Shown here one piece after another: positions 49,182 to 56,404 of a DNA stretch of 64,000 bases. The translations under genes and the position numbers were made by a program. The stretch comes from Halobacterium salinarum DSM 3754. GTDB taxonomy: Archaea; Halobacteriota; Halobacteria; Halobacteriales; Halobacteriaceae. The notes under the pieces were generated by a model that was not told the origin of the DNA, made no database searches, and saw nothing but the letters and a program-made list of their open reading frames with translations. The stretch spans positions 484,772-548,771 of the forward strand of contig NZ_VRYN01000001.1 in NCBI RefSeq assembly GCF_008124605.1, given 5' to 3'. Each line of letters opens with the position of its first letter. Within the stretch, counting starts at the first letter, position 1.

Positions 49182-51821
49182 ATGGCCCAGGCCGCCAACC
49201 AGGAGCTCGTTGACCAGTTCGAGGAGTTCTACCGGCGATACTACAGCGACGAGATCGGGAACCTCGCACGCCAGTATCCCCGCGAATCGAAGTCCCTCGA
49301 GTTGCACTGGCGGGATCTCTACCAGATGGATCCGGACCTGGCCGACGATTACATCAGCCATCCCGACCAGCTCCAGGAAGCCGCCGAGGAGGCGTTGCGG
49401 GTGTACGATCTGCCCGTCGACGTGAGCCTCGGGCAGGCACACGTTCGCGTGCACGGGCTGGCCGAGCACACGGACATCCGGGCGATCCGCGCCGAACACC
49501 TCAACACGATGGTTTCGATCCAGGGGATGGTGCGGAAGGCCACCGACGTGATGCCGAAGATCCAGCGTGCGGTGTTCGTCTGCCAGCGCTGTGGCACCGA
49601 CACGGAGGTGCCACAGGGGGATGCGGGGTTCCAGGAGCCGTATCAGTGTGAGTCCTGCGAGCGCCAGGGACCGTTCAAGCTCGACCCGGATCGGTCGGAG
49701 TTCGTGGACTCCCAGAAGCTGCGCATCCAGGAGTCACCCGAGGGGTTGGGCGGCGGGGAGACGCCACAGAGCATCGACGTCCACGTCGAGGACGACGCCA
49801 CCGGCAACGTCACGCCGGGCGATCACGTCACCGTCACCGGCGTCCTCCGGCTCGACCAAAGCGAGGAGGCCACCGACTCGCCGGTGTTCGAACATTACAT
49901 GGAAGGGTCGTCGGTCGTCATCGAGGACGCCGAGTTCGACGAGTTGAACATCTCCGAGGCGGACAAAGAGGAGATCGTCGCGCTCTCGGACCACGAGGAG
50001 ATCCACGAGGAGATGGTGGATTCGATGGCGCCGGCGATCTACGGCCACCGCGAGGCCAAGCTCGCGATGATGCTGCAGTTGTTCTCGGGCGTCACCAAAC
50101 ACCTCCCCGATAAGTCCCGCATTCGGGGCGACCTCCACATGCTGCTCATCGGTGACCCGGGAACCGGGAAGTGCGTGCGGGGCGACACCACGGTGGCGCT
50201 CGCCGACGGCAGCGAGCGCGAGATCCGGGACCTCGTCGAAGCGAACCTCGACGACCCGCGGCCCGTCGATGACGGCGTCTGGGACGATGTGGACGTGGCC
50301 GTCCCGTCGCTTGCAGCCGACGGCAGGCTCGTGCAGCGCCGCGCGACGAAGGTCTGGAAGCGCGAAGCCCCCGAGACGATGTACCGCGTGCGGACGGCGG
50401 CCGGTCACCGGCTCACCGTCACGCCGAGCCACCCGCTGTTCGTCGCCGGGTCGCACGGCCCGGACGCGGTCCGAACCGAGGAACTGGAGGTCGGACAGCT
50501 CGTCGGGGTCGCCCCGGACGGCGACGGCTCCGGGCAGGTCGCACCCGACGGGGGCGTTATCCGGGACGCACAACCAGCGCCGGTGGGGAACGCCGAAACC
50601 GTCGCGTGGAGCGCCATCGAATCGATTACCGAAGTCGAACCCGACGAAGAGTGGGTGTACGACCTCGAAGTTGAGGGGACCCACAGTTACCTCACCGACG
50701 GCGTGGTCTCGCACAACTCCCAGATGATCTCCTACGTGCAGAACATCGCGCCCCGGTCGGTGTACACCTCCGGGAAGGGGTCGAGTGCGGCGGGGTTGAC
50801 CGCCGCGGCCGTTCGCGACGACTTCGGTGACGGCCAGCAGTGGAGCTTGGAGGCGGGCGCGCTGGTGCTTGCGGACAACGGCGTGGCGGCCGTCGACGAG
50901 TTGGACAAGATGGCCGACGACGACCGGTCGGCGATGCACGAGGCGCTCGAACAGCAGAAGATCTCCGTCTCGAAGGCGGGCATCAACGCGACGCTGAAGG
51001 CGCGGTGTTCGCTGTTGGGCGCGGCGAACCCGAAGTACGGGCGGTTCGACCAGTACGAGCCGATCGGCGAGCAGATCGACCTGGAGCCGGCGTTGATCTC
51101 GCGGTTCGACCTGATTTTCACCGTGACCGATCAGCCCGACCCCGAGGAGGACGCGGCGCTGGCGGATCACATCCTGCAGACCAACTACGCCGGGGAGTTG
51201 AACACGCAAAACGAGGAACTCGCGAACGCGAACTACTCGGAGGCGGAGATCGAGAGCCAGACCGAGGACGTTGCGCCGGCGATCGAGCCGGGGTTGTTGC
51301 GGAAGTACATCGCGTACGCTCGGCGGACGTGTTTCCCGACGATGACCCCGGACGCGCGCCAGGCCATCGAGGAGTTCTACGTGGATCTGCGATCGAAGGG
51401 CGCGGACGAGGACGCGCCGGTGCCGGTGACCGCGCGCCAGCTGGAGGCGATCGTGCGGTTGGCGGAGGCGTCGGCGCGGCTCCGGTTGTCGGATTCCGTG
51501 GAGAAAAGCGACGCCGACCGCGTGATCGGGATCGTGCAGTCGTGTCTCCAGGACATCGGTGTGGACCCCGAAACAGGCGAGTTCGACGCCGACGTGGTCG
51601 AAACCGGGCAGTCGAAGACCCAGCGGGATCGTGTGAAGAACATCAAGGCACTGATCGGGGAGATCGAAGAGGAGTTCGACGACGGCGCGCCGGTCGAGGA
51701 GGTCCTCGATCGTGCCGAGGAGATCGGGATGGACGCCGGGAAGGCCGAACACGAGATCGAGAAGCTCAAGGAACGCGGGGAGCTCTATCAGCCGAACACG
51801 GACCACTTGCGCTCGATCTAG
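49182..51821 (+). CDS. mcm: MCM replicative helicase with intein
   Basis: The 879-residue precursor (697 after splicing) has the N-terminal zinc ribbon CQRCGTD ... CESCERQ (near 138-165) and an OB fold. The AAA+ core has Walker A GDPGTGK (324-330), interrupted by the intein, then Walker B LADNGVAAVDELDKM and sensor GAANPKYGRF. A C-terminal winged helix closes the protein. It is the ring helicase of the archaeal replication fork. Start ATG 49182 has ggaagga just upstream. The upstream extension of the frame belongs to the opposite-strand kinase. Confidence 0.97.
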   Translation: MAQAANQELVDQFEEFYRRYYSDEIGNLARQYPRESKSLELHWRDLYQMDPDLADDYISHPDQLQEAAEEALRVYDLPVDVSLGQAHVRVHGLAEHTDIRAIRAEHLNTMVSIQGMVRKATDVMPKIQRAVFVCQRCGTDTEVPQGDAGFQEPYQCESCERQGPFKLDPDRSEFVDSQKLRIQESPEGLGGGETPQSIDVHVEDDATGNVTPGDHVTVTGVLRLDQSEEATDSPVFEHYMEGSSVVIEDAEFDELNISEADKEEIVALSDHEEIHEEMVDSMAPAIYGHREAKLAMMLQLFSGVTKHLPDKSRIRGDLHMLLIGDPGTGKCVRGDTTVALADGSEREIRDLVEANLDDPRPVDDGVWDDVDVAVPSLAADGRLVQRRATKVWKREAPETMYRVRTAAGHRLTVTPSHPLFVAGSHGPDAVRTEELEVGQLVGVAPDGDGSGQVAPDGGVIRDAQPAPVGNAETVAWSAIESITEVEPDEEWVYDLEVEGTHSYLTDGVVSHNSQMISYVQNIAPRSVYTSGKGSSAAGLTAAAVRDDFGDGQQWSLEAGALVLADNGVAAVDELDKMADDDRSAMHEALEQQKISVSKAGINATLKARCSLLGAANPKYGRFDQYEPIGEQIDLEPALISRFDLIFTVTDQPDPEEDAALADHILQTNYAGELNTQNEELANANYSEAEIESQTEDVAPAIEPGLLRKYIAYARRTCFPTMTPDARQAIEEFYVDLRSKGADEDAPVPVTARQLEAIVRLAEASARLRLSDSVEKSDADRVIGIVQSCLQDIGVDPETGEFDADVVETGQSKTQRDRVKNIKALIGEIEEEFDDGAPVEEVLDRAEEIGMDAGKAEHEIEKLKERGELYQPNTDHLRSI
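50172..50717 (+). other. Mini-intein in the MCM P-loop (182 aa)
   Basis: The intein begins at Cys331 (CVRGDTTVALADG, block A), has block B GHRLTVTPSHPLF with the TxxH motif, block F DEEWVYDLEVEG and block G TDGVVSHN ending at Asn512. Ser513 is the +1 extein residue. It interrupts GDPGTGK|S, so the helicase cannot bind ATP until spliced. The length leaves no room for a LAGLIDADG homing endonuclease. It matches the MCM-a insertion site and the size I recall for the Halobacterium NRC-1 MCM intein. Confidence 0.95.
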
Positions 51822-51889
51822 CCGACGGCCGGGCTCGGGGGTTGTTCGAACCGGAACGCCTTTTTTGAGTGCGTTGGAATGTCAACGTA

Positions 51890-52228
51890 ATGTTGTTAGC
51901 AGTGGCGTATTCGCGGGCGGCTCGCCGGCAGTTGTGGAACACCTGTGACGCCCATCCGGGGTGTGTCGTGGACCGGTTCGGGCGGGCTGTGCTGTTCCGG
52001 GAGACGGAGTTCAGCGCGTTGCAGGTGTTGCGGCTGCGGGCGCGACACGGCGGCCACGTGGCCGTCAAGCAGACGGCACCGTTCAACGAGTTCAGGGAGG
52101 TGCCCGAGCGGATCAGGACCGCTGCGGAGGCGTACGAGGGCCGGGCGTCGCGGAGCACACCGTATCGGAAGTTCGCGTCGGGGACCGAGCATCCGGATCC
52201 CGAGGGGTTGCGTGGCGTGCCGCTATGA
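51890..52228 (+). CDS. Conserved haloarchaeal protein downstream of mcm
   Basis: The 112-residue basic-to-neutral protein starts MLLAVAYSRAARRQLWNTCD with RFGRAVLFRETEFSALQVLRLRARHGG in the middle. The pattern is reminiscent of small nucleic-acid-binding proteins, but no family was recognised. The ATG at 51890 is 28 nt after TATA-like cgccttttttgag. It is translationally coupled (ATGA) to the next gene and follows mcm on the same strand. Confidence 0.75.
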   Translation: MLLAVAYSRAARRQLWNTCDAHPGCVVDRFGRAVLFRETEFSALQVLRLRARHGGHVAVKQTAPFNEFREVPERIRTAAEAYEGRASRSTPYRKFASGTEHPDPEGLRGVPL

Positions 52229-53022
52229 GGGTGGCGTTCGGCGAGCGCGTGCGGCGCGGGCGCGCCGTCGACCTCCGGAACGAGGGCGTGCCCGCGTCGG
52301 CGGTGGTGGCGGCGATCACCGACCCCGATGACGGCCGTGTGCGCGGACAGCGGCCGGCCGCGGTCCACGAGCACGTGGGCGTGCTGTGCGAGGGGACGAC
52401 GCTGCGGGTGGGAGTGGCACTGGCGGCGGCGGCGCGGAGTCGGGGCGCGCGGACGACACACGACGACGAGCTGGCGGCGGTGACAAGACAGCTCGCGGGG
52501 TTGTCGACACCGGACGTGGATCTGGCGGCGGCGCGGGAACGGGTCGCGGCGGCTGAGGTGGCGGTCGGTCACATGCGCGAGCGTGCGGCACGGGTCCAAG
52601 GGCGGACCCAGCCGGGGGATGGGGAGCCGGTGGTGGCCGTGACCAGGGCGCTGACGGCAGTGGAGACGGAGTGGCACGCCGCCAAAGAGCGGTTGCGGCG
52701 GGCGCAGGCCGCGTGGGCGGACGCCCGCCGCCGGCTCAGCCTCGAAGACCGGCGGGCGAACCTGGAGCAGGCCGCCCGGGACGCGCTGGTAGCGCGCTGG
52801 AGTGACCGGTTTCGGCGGGCGATGGACGCGCTGGCGGTGCCGGCGAGCGTCCCGCCGTCACAGCCCCCACGGCGGTTCAGCGGGCCGCCGTGGGCTGGCG
52901 CGGCCGCGATCGCCAGGCTGGCCGCGCCGGGCGCACCCCTGGTTGTGAGCGCGGCGGTGTGCGCGGACGCGCTGGCGGCGAGTGCGGCGCTGGATGCGCC
53001 GGTCGTGGTGGTGGCTGATTAG
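52225..53022 (+). CDS. Conserved haloarchaeal protein with central coiled coil
   Basis: The protein has 265 residues. The N-terminal ~85 residues look like a small globular domain (MRVAFGERVRRGRAVDLRNE); a coiled coil (about 85-195) is rich in Ala, Arg and Glu. A C-terminal region of ~60 residues ends in AAVCADALAASAALDAPVVVVAD, resembling a compact hydrophobic fold. No enzymatic motif. It is coupled to the upstream 112-residue gene, and its stop overlaps the tfb stop by 4 nt (convergent). Confidence 0.75.
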   Translation: MRVAFGERVRRGRAVDLRNEGVPASAVVAAITDPDDGRVRGQRPAAVHEHVGVLCEGTTLRVGVALAAAARSRGARTTHDDELAAVTRQLAGLSTPDVDLAAARERVAAAEVAVGHMRERAARVQGRTQPGDGEPVVAVTRALTAVETEWHAAKERLRRAQAAWADARRRLSLEDRRANLEQAARDALVARWSDRFRRAMDALAVPASVPPSQPPRRFSGPPWAGAAAIARLAAPGAPLVVSAAVCADALAASAALDAPVVVVAD

Positions 53023-53882
53023 GCGTCAGTGAGGTTCTGGTAGGTCGCGCGCAGCGTCACCGGGGTGACGTCGGCGACGGCCGCGGCGGCCGACTGCGTG
53101 ACGGCGTGGTCGGTCTCGGTTGCGGCGGTGTAGAGGCAGCCGGCGGCGACGCCGCTGGGGTTTCGGCCGGCGACCAGGCCGTCGGTTTCGAGTGCGGCGA
53201 CGAGTTCGCGGGCCTGGCGCTCGATGCGGGCCGGCAGGGAGAGGGCGTCGGCGTATCGTGGGAGGTATTCGCGGGGGTCGATGGGGCCGGTCGGCAGCCC
53301 GAGATCACGGTTCATGGCGTCGTAGGCGGTGGTGAGTTCGGGGCGGGTGGCGCGGGCGGCGGCGGCGATTTCGTCGAGGGTGCGGGTGACCCCGTTGGTC
53401 CGACAGGTGGCGTAGACGCCGGCGGCCGCGAACCCCTCGATGGTGCGGCCGTGGAGCAGGCCCGCCGTTTGGGCGGACGCGAACAGCGTGCAGGCCTGGT
53501 CGCGGAGCCCGGTGCCGATGCCGAACGTGCCGATGAGGCGGCGGATCTCCGTGAACCCGTAGATCCGGTTGTAGTCGGCTTTCGAGGGGATCGTGGCGCG
53601 CTTGTGTTGACGGCGGAGCCGTGCGAACTTGCGGCGTTTGCGGCCCGTGAGCCGTGCGCTGTAGCCGATCTCGGTCGAGAGGCCGCGGTCGTGGCGGGAG
53701 CGGGTGAGCGGCGCGCCGGTGCGCTCGGGTGCGTGGTCGGGGTCGTCGGAGAACGTCCGCCACTCGGGCCCGTGGTCGATGGGCGCGTCCGTGACGACGA
53801 GCCCGCAGTCGGCACAGACGTGTTCGGTGTCGGTTTCGCGGATGGTGCCGTCGCATTCAGGGCAGCGGTGTGGATGCTGCAT
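53019..53882 (-). CDS. tfb: Transcription initiation factor IIB paralogue
   Basis: The 287-residue protein has the N-terminal zinc ribbon CPECDGTIRET..CADCG (C8/C11, C23/C26), the B-finger/linker region (PEWRTFSDDPDHAPERTGAPL) and two cyclin-like repeats with DQACTLFASAQTAGLLHGRTIEGFAAAGVYATCR and SGVAAGCLYTAAT. It is shorter than typical TFBs. Halobacterium has several TFBs; this is probably the one called tfbA in NRC-1, but I only infer that from position. ATG 53882 lies 30 nt after TATA-like tgcttacacac. Divergent from the next gene. Confidence 0.9.
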   Translation of the reverse strand: MQHPHRCPECDGTIRETDTEHVCADCGLVVTDAPIDHGPEWRTFSDDPDHAPERTGAPLTRSRHDRGLSTEIGYSARLTGRKRRKFARLRRQHKRATIPSKADYNRIYGFTEIRRLIGTFGIGTGLRDQACTLFASAQTAGLLHGRTIEGFAAAGVYATCRTNGVTRTLDEIAAAARATRPELTTAYDAMNRDLGLPTGPIDPREYLPRYADALSLPARIERQARELVAALETDGLVAGRNPSGVAAGCLYTAATETDHAVTQSAAAAVADVTPVTLRATYQNLTDA

Positions 53883-54053
53883 TGCGTGTGTGCGTAGGGG
53901 CCAGAGGAGTGTGTAAGCACCGGCGAGCGAGCGTCGAGACGGGGCGAGACGGGCGCGAACGGGTGGATAGTCGATACGTTCGCTGGGCTCGGCGGGGGCT
54001 GTGGCGGCAGCGAGTGCGTACATTTACGTTCGAGTGGGGTGCCATCGCGGTCC

Positions 54054-54584
54054 ATGGGATTGGCGGAGATCGCCGACGGCATCACGACGACAACCACACA
54101 GCAGCGGGAACGTGGGGTGGCGAGCGTGGACCACACGCGGGCACCGCTGGCCGACCGATTGGGGACGTACGCCGACCGGCTGCCGTGTACGGCGGCGCAG
54201 GCGGCGGCCGTCGCCAAGCAACACGCCAGTGGCGCCGGCGAGCAGGCAGTGAGCGACGCCGTCGGCGTCCCGCCGACGACGGTGGCGAAATGCCTGCATC
54301 TGCTTGGCTTCGACGACGTGATGCCGCTATCGGAGCGACAGCGCGAGCCGGTGGCGGCGTGGCTCAAGGGGCAACGAACGCGGGTCGATGCGGTGGCGGC
54401 GGCCGACGGAACCGAACGCGAATGCATGCTGGCCGCGTACATCATGACCCACGACAGCCTGCCCGGCGCTGCGGACGTGGTGGTGAGCGCACTGTCCCCC
54501 CAGCAGGACGCGATGGTGGCAAAACGGGACGCGCTGGCGGCGACGCTGCCGGGATCAGGTGAGGCGGGCGTGGACGGCGTCTAG
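54054..54584 (+). CDS. Helix-turn-helix protein, unknown family
   Basis: The 176-residue protein has an HTH near residues 65-85 (AVSDAVGVPPTTVAKCLHLLG) and otherwise helical composition. I cannot name the family. The ATG at 54054 is 29 nt after acatttacgttc, a leaderless promoter. Its 3' end overlaps the MinD-like gene on the opposite strand by 30 nt. It is divergent from tfb, sharing a 171-nt promoter region. Confidence 0.7.
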   Translation: MGLAEIADGITTTTTQQRERGVASVDHTRAPLADRLGTYADRLPCTAAQAAAVAKQHASGAGEQAVSDAVGVPPTTVAKCLHLLGFDDVMPLSERQREPVAAWLKGQRTRVDAVAAADGTERECMLAAYIMTHDSLPGAADVVVSALSPQQDAMVAKRDALAATLPGSGEAGVDGV

Positions 54585-55304
54585 GACCGACCCGGTGGAA
54601 AGCGACGCGGCGACCGCGGTGTCGAAGACGGCGTCGGCGAGGGCGGCAACCGCGGCGGTGAACGCGCCGGTGCCCGAAAGCGGGACTGGTGTGTCGGGGA
54701 CGCCGGTGGTGGCGTGAGTCGGCACCGCGTGTGTGGCCGCCCGCGGTGTGTCGGCGGCGCGGTTGGCGACGACGTGGGTGCAGTCAGTGCCGATGTCGGC
54801 GAGCCGACCGCGGGCACGCTGGAGGGTGTCGACGCCGCGGTCACCGGGCGGAACGACCGCGACGACGGCGTCGGTGGCCGTGACGGCGGCGACCGCCTGG
54901 TTGGCGGCGATCGGCGGGGTGTCGACGAGCACGTAGTCGTGTGCGTCCGCGAGCGTGTCGACGACGCTGCCGAGGCGGGCGGCCGCCGCGGGTGTTTTCG
55001 CGGCGGCGATGCGCTCGAAGGCGGCGAACGCGGGGTAGGCCGTGAGGGCGGCGTCGGCGTCCGGGGCGATGGCGTACCGGGCGGCCGCCGGGGCCGCGTC
55101 TGTGGTGATGACCCGCGTGACGTCGGTCGTGATGCGGCCGGGAACGTGCTGTGCGAGGCCTTGGGTGGCGAACGCGGCGTCGAGAACCGCGACGTTTGCG
55201 CCAGTGCGTGCGAGGACAGCCCCCGTGGCGACGGCGAGCCGGGTGGCACCTGCGCCGCCGGCGGTTGCGGTCAGTGCGGCCGTCCTGGCTGGTGAGTCGG
55301 ACAC
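54555..55304 (-). CDS. MinD/ParA-like protein without Walker A lysines
   Basis: The 249-residue protein keeps the fold of MinD (VAVLDAAFATQGLAQHV, DYVLVDTPPIAANQAVAAV, VVAVVPPGDRGV), but the P-loop reads TAGGAGATRLA instead of KGGVGKTT: both lysines are gone. It should not hydrolyse ATP by the usual route. The N-terminal MSDSPART starts at GTG 55304, 27 nt after attcttatgcg. The intact MinD-like gene at 1814-2731 has all motifs. Role unknown; perhaps a scaffold or partner. Confidence 0.82.
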   Translation of the reverse strand: MSDSPARTAALTATAGGAGATRLAVATGAVLARTGANVAVLDAAFATQGLAQHVPGRITTDVTRVITTDAAPAAARYAIAPDADAALTAYPAFAAFERIAAAKTPAAAARLGSVVDTLADAHDYVLVDTPPIAANQAVAAVTATDAVVAVVPPGDRGVDTLQRARGRLADIGTDCTHVVANRAADTPRAATHAVPTHATTGVPDTPVPLSGTGAFTAAVAALADAVFDTAVAASLSTGSVLDAVHARLT

Positions 55305-55346
55305 GGTCGGGACTGCCGCGCCATCGCATAAGAATGTCAGCGGGGG

Positions 55347-55775
55347 TCAGGCCAGGCGGTCGGTGATGTCCGCGGCGGTGGCGTCGAGGTCCGCGTCGGA
55401 GACGTCCGGACGGGTGCCCGCGGCGACGTGCAGCGGGCCGCCGTCGTCGTCGGCGAATCGCGGGATGATGTGGCCGTGGACGTGGGGGACCTCCTGGCCG
55501 GCGGCCGTGCCGTTGTTGAACCCGATCGTCGTGGCGTCGGCATCGACCGCGGCTTCGACCGTGGGCGCGAGCGCGTGCAGCGTCTCGAACACCGCGGTGG
55601 CGTCGTCGCCGGGCGTGTCCGCGAGCGTGGCGGCGTGGGTTTTCGGGATGACGAGCGTGTGGCCGGGCGCCATCGGCGTGGCGTCGAGGAACGCCAGCGT
55701 GTCGGCGTCCTCGTGGACGACGCGGGCGGGGATCTCGTCGGCGATGATCTGGCAGAAAACGCAGTCGTCGGACAT
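55347..55775 (-). CDS. HIT family nucleotide hydrolase
   Basis: The 142-residue protein has CVFCQII at the N-terminus and the catalytic triad EVPHVHGHIIPR (HxHxH variant, ~100). It is a HINT/HIT hydrolase of adenosine phosphoramidates or dinucleoside polyphosphates. ATG 55775 is preceded at ~27 nt by cgcttaagagg. It stands alone between a MinD-like gene and small membrane proteins. Confidence 0.93.
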   Translation of the reverse strand: MSDDCVFCQIIADEIPARVVHEDADTLAFLDATPMAPGHTLVIPKTHAATLADTPGDDATAVFETLHALAPTVEAAVDADATTIGFNNGTAAGQEVPHVHGHIIPRFADDDGGPLHVAAGTRPDVSDADLDATAADITDRLA

Positions 55776-55822
55776 GGCTGGTCGGACGCGCGGCAGCCTC
55801 TTAAGCGTGCGTACGCGAGGTG

Positions 55823-56041
55823 TTACTCGATCAGCGGCAGCAGGATGCCGAACAGGAACGGGCAGACGACGATGCCGAGCACGCCGAGGATCTCCAGGTC
55901 GAACAGCATGGACGCCTCCCAGCCGGAAACCACGCCGGAGCCGAGGACCGTGCCCGCCGCTCCGACGCAGATCATCGCCGCGCTCGCCGCCGTCCCGTAC
56001 TTCGCGAGGTCCGGGTAGTCGATGTTCGCTGTGTTACTCAT
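55823..56041 (-). CDS. Small membrane protein, two helices
   Basis: The 72-residue protein starts MSNTANIDYPDLAKYGTAAS with two hydrophobic segments (AAMICVGAAGTVLG and ILGVLGIVVCPFLFGILL). Conserved-looking but unrecognised. ATG 56041 is 31 nt after agacttacca. Divergent from the next small membrane gene (80 nt), both with their own promoters. Confidence 0.7.
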   Translation of the reverse strand: MSNTANIDYPDLAKYGTAASAAMICVGAAGTVLGSGVVSGWEASMLFDLEILGVLGIVVCPFLFGILLPLIE

Positions 56042-56121
56042 ACCGGGGGTGGGGCGTGGCCGATGGTAAGTCTTCCGTGTCGAACGGAAGGCATACAACG
56101 CGCAACTTCCTCACGGCGTGT

Positions 56122-56352
56122 ATGATTGAATCCGTGCCGGAGCTGTTCGACCTCGTGACCGCACCGCTGTTGACGCTCGCGGGCACGACGCTGGTCGGTG
56201 GGGGGCTGTTCGCGGAGCTACAGAGCGCCACGGCGCTGGCCGGCGACGGCGGCAGCATGGTGTTCGGGCTGTGGCTCGCCGTGATGGGCGCAGTGGGCGT
56301 CATCGGCGGGGCGAAGGTCGTGCGCGACGCCGTCACCGGGCAGCTGTCGTAA
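56122..56352 (+). CDS. Small membrane protein, two helices
   Basis: The 76-residue protein starts MIESVPELFDLVTAPLLTLA and has two hydrophobic segments (LLTLAGTTLVGGGLF, MVFGLWLAVMGAVGVIGG). The ATG at 56122 is 29 nt after aaggcatacaacg, supporting it over an earlier frame start. No family recognised. It ends 53 nt before ileS. Confidence 0.68.
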   Translation: MIESVPELFDLVTAPLLTLAGTTLVGGGLFAELQSATALAGDGGSMVFGLWLAVMGAVGVIGGAKVVRDAVTGQLS

Positions 56353-56404
56353 CCGGGACTGTACAACCGATTGTTCTTTGAGGTGCGAGCGGGACGGTAC
56401 CCGT

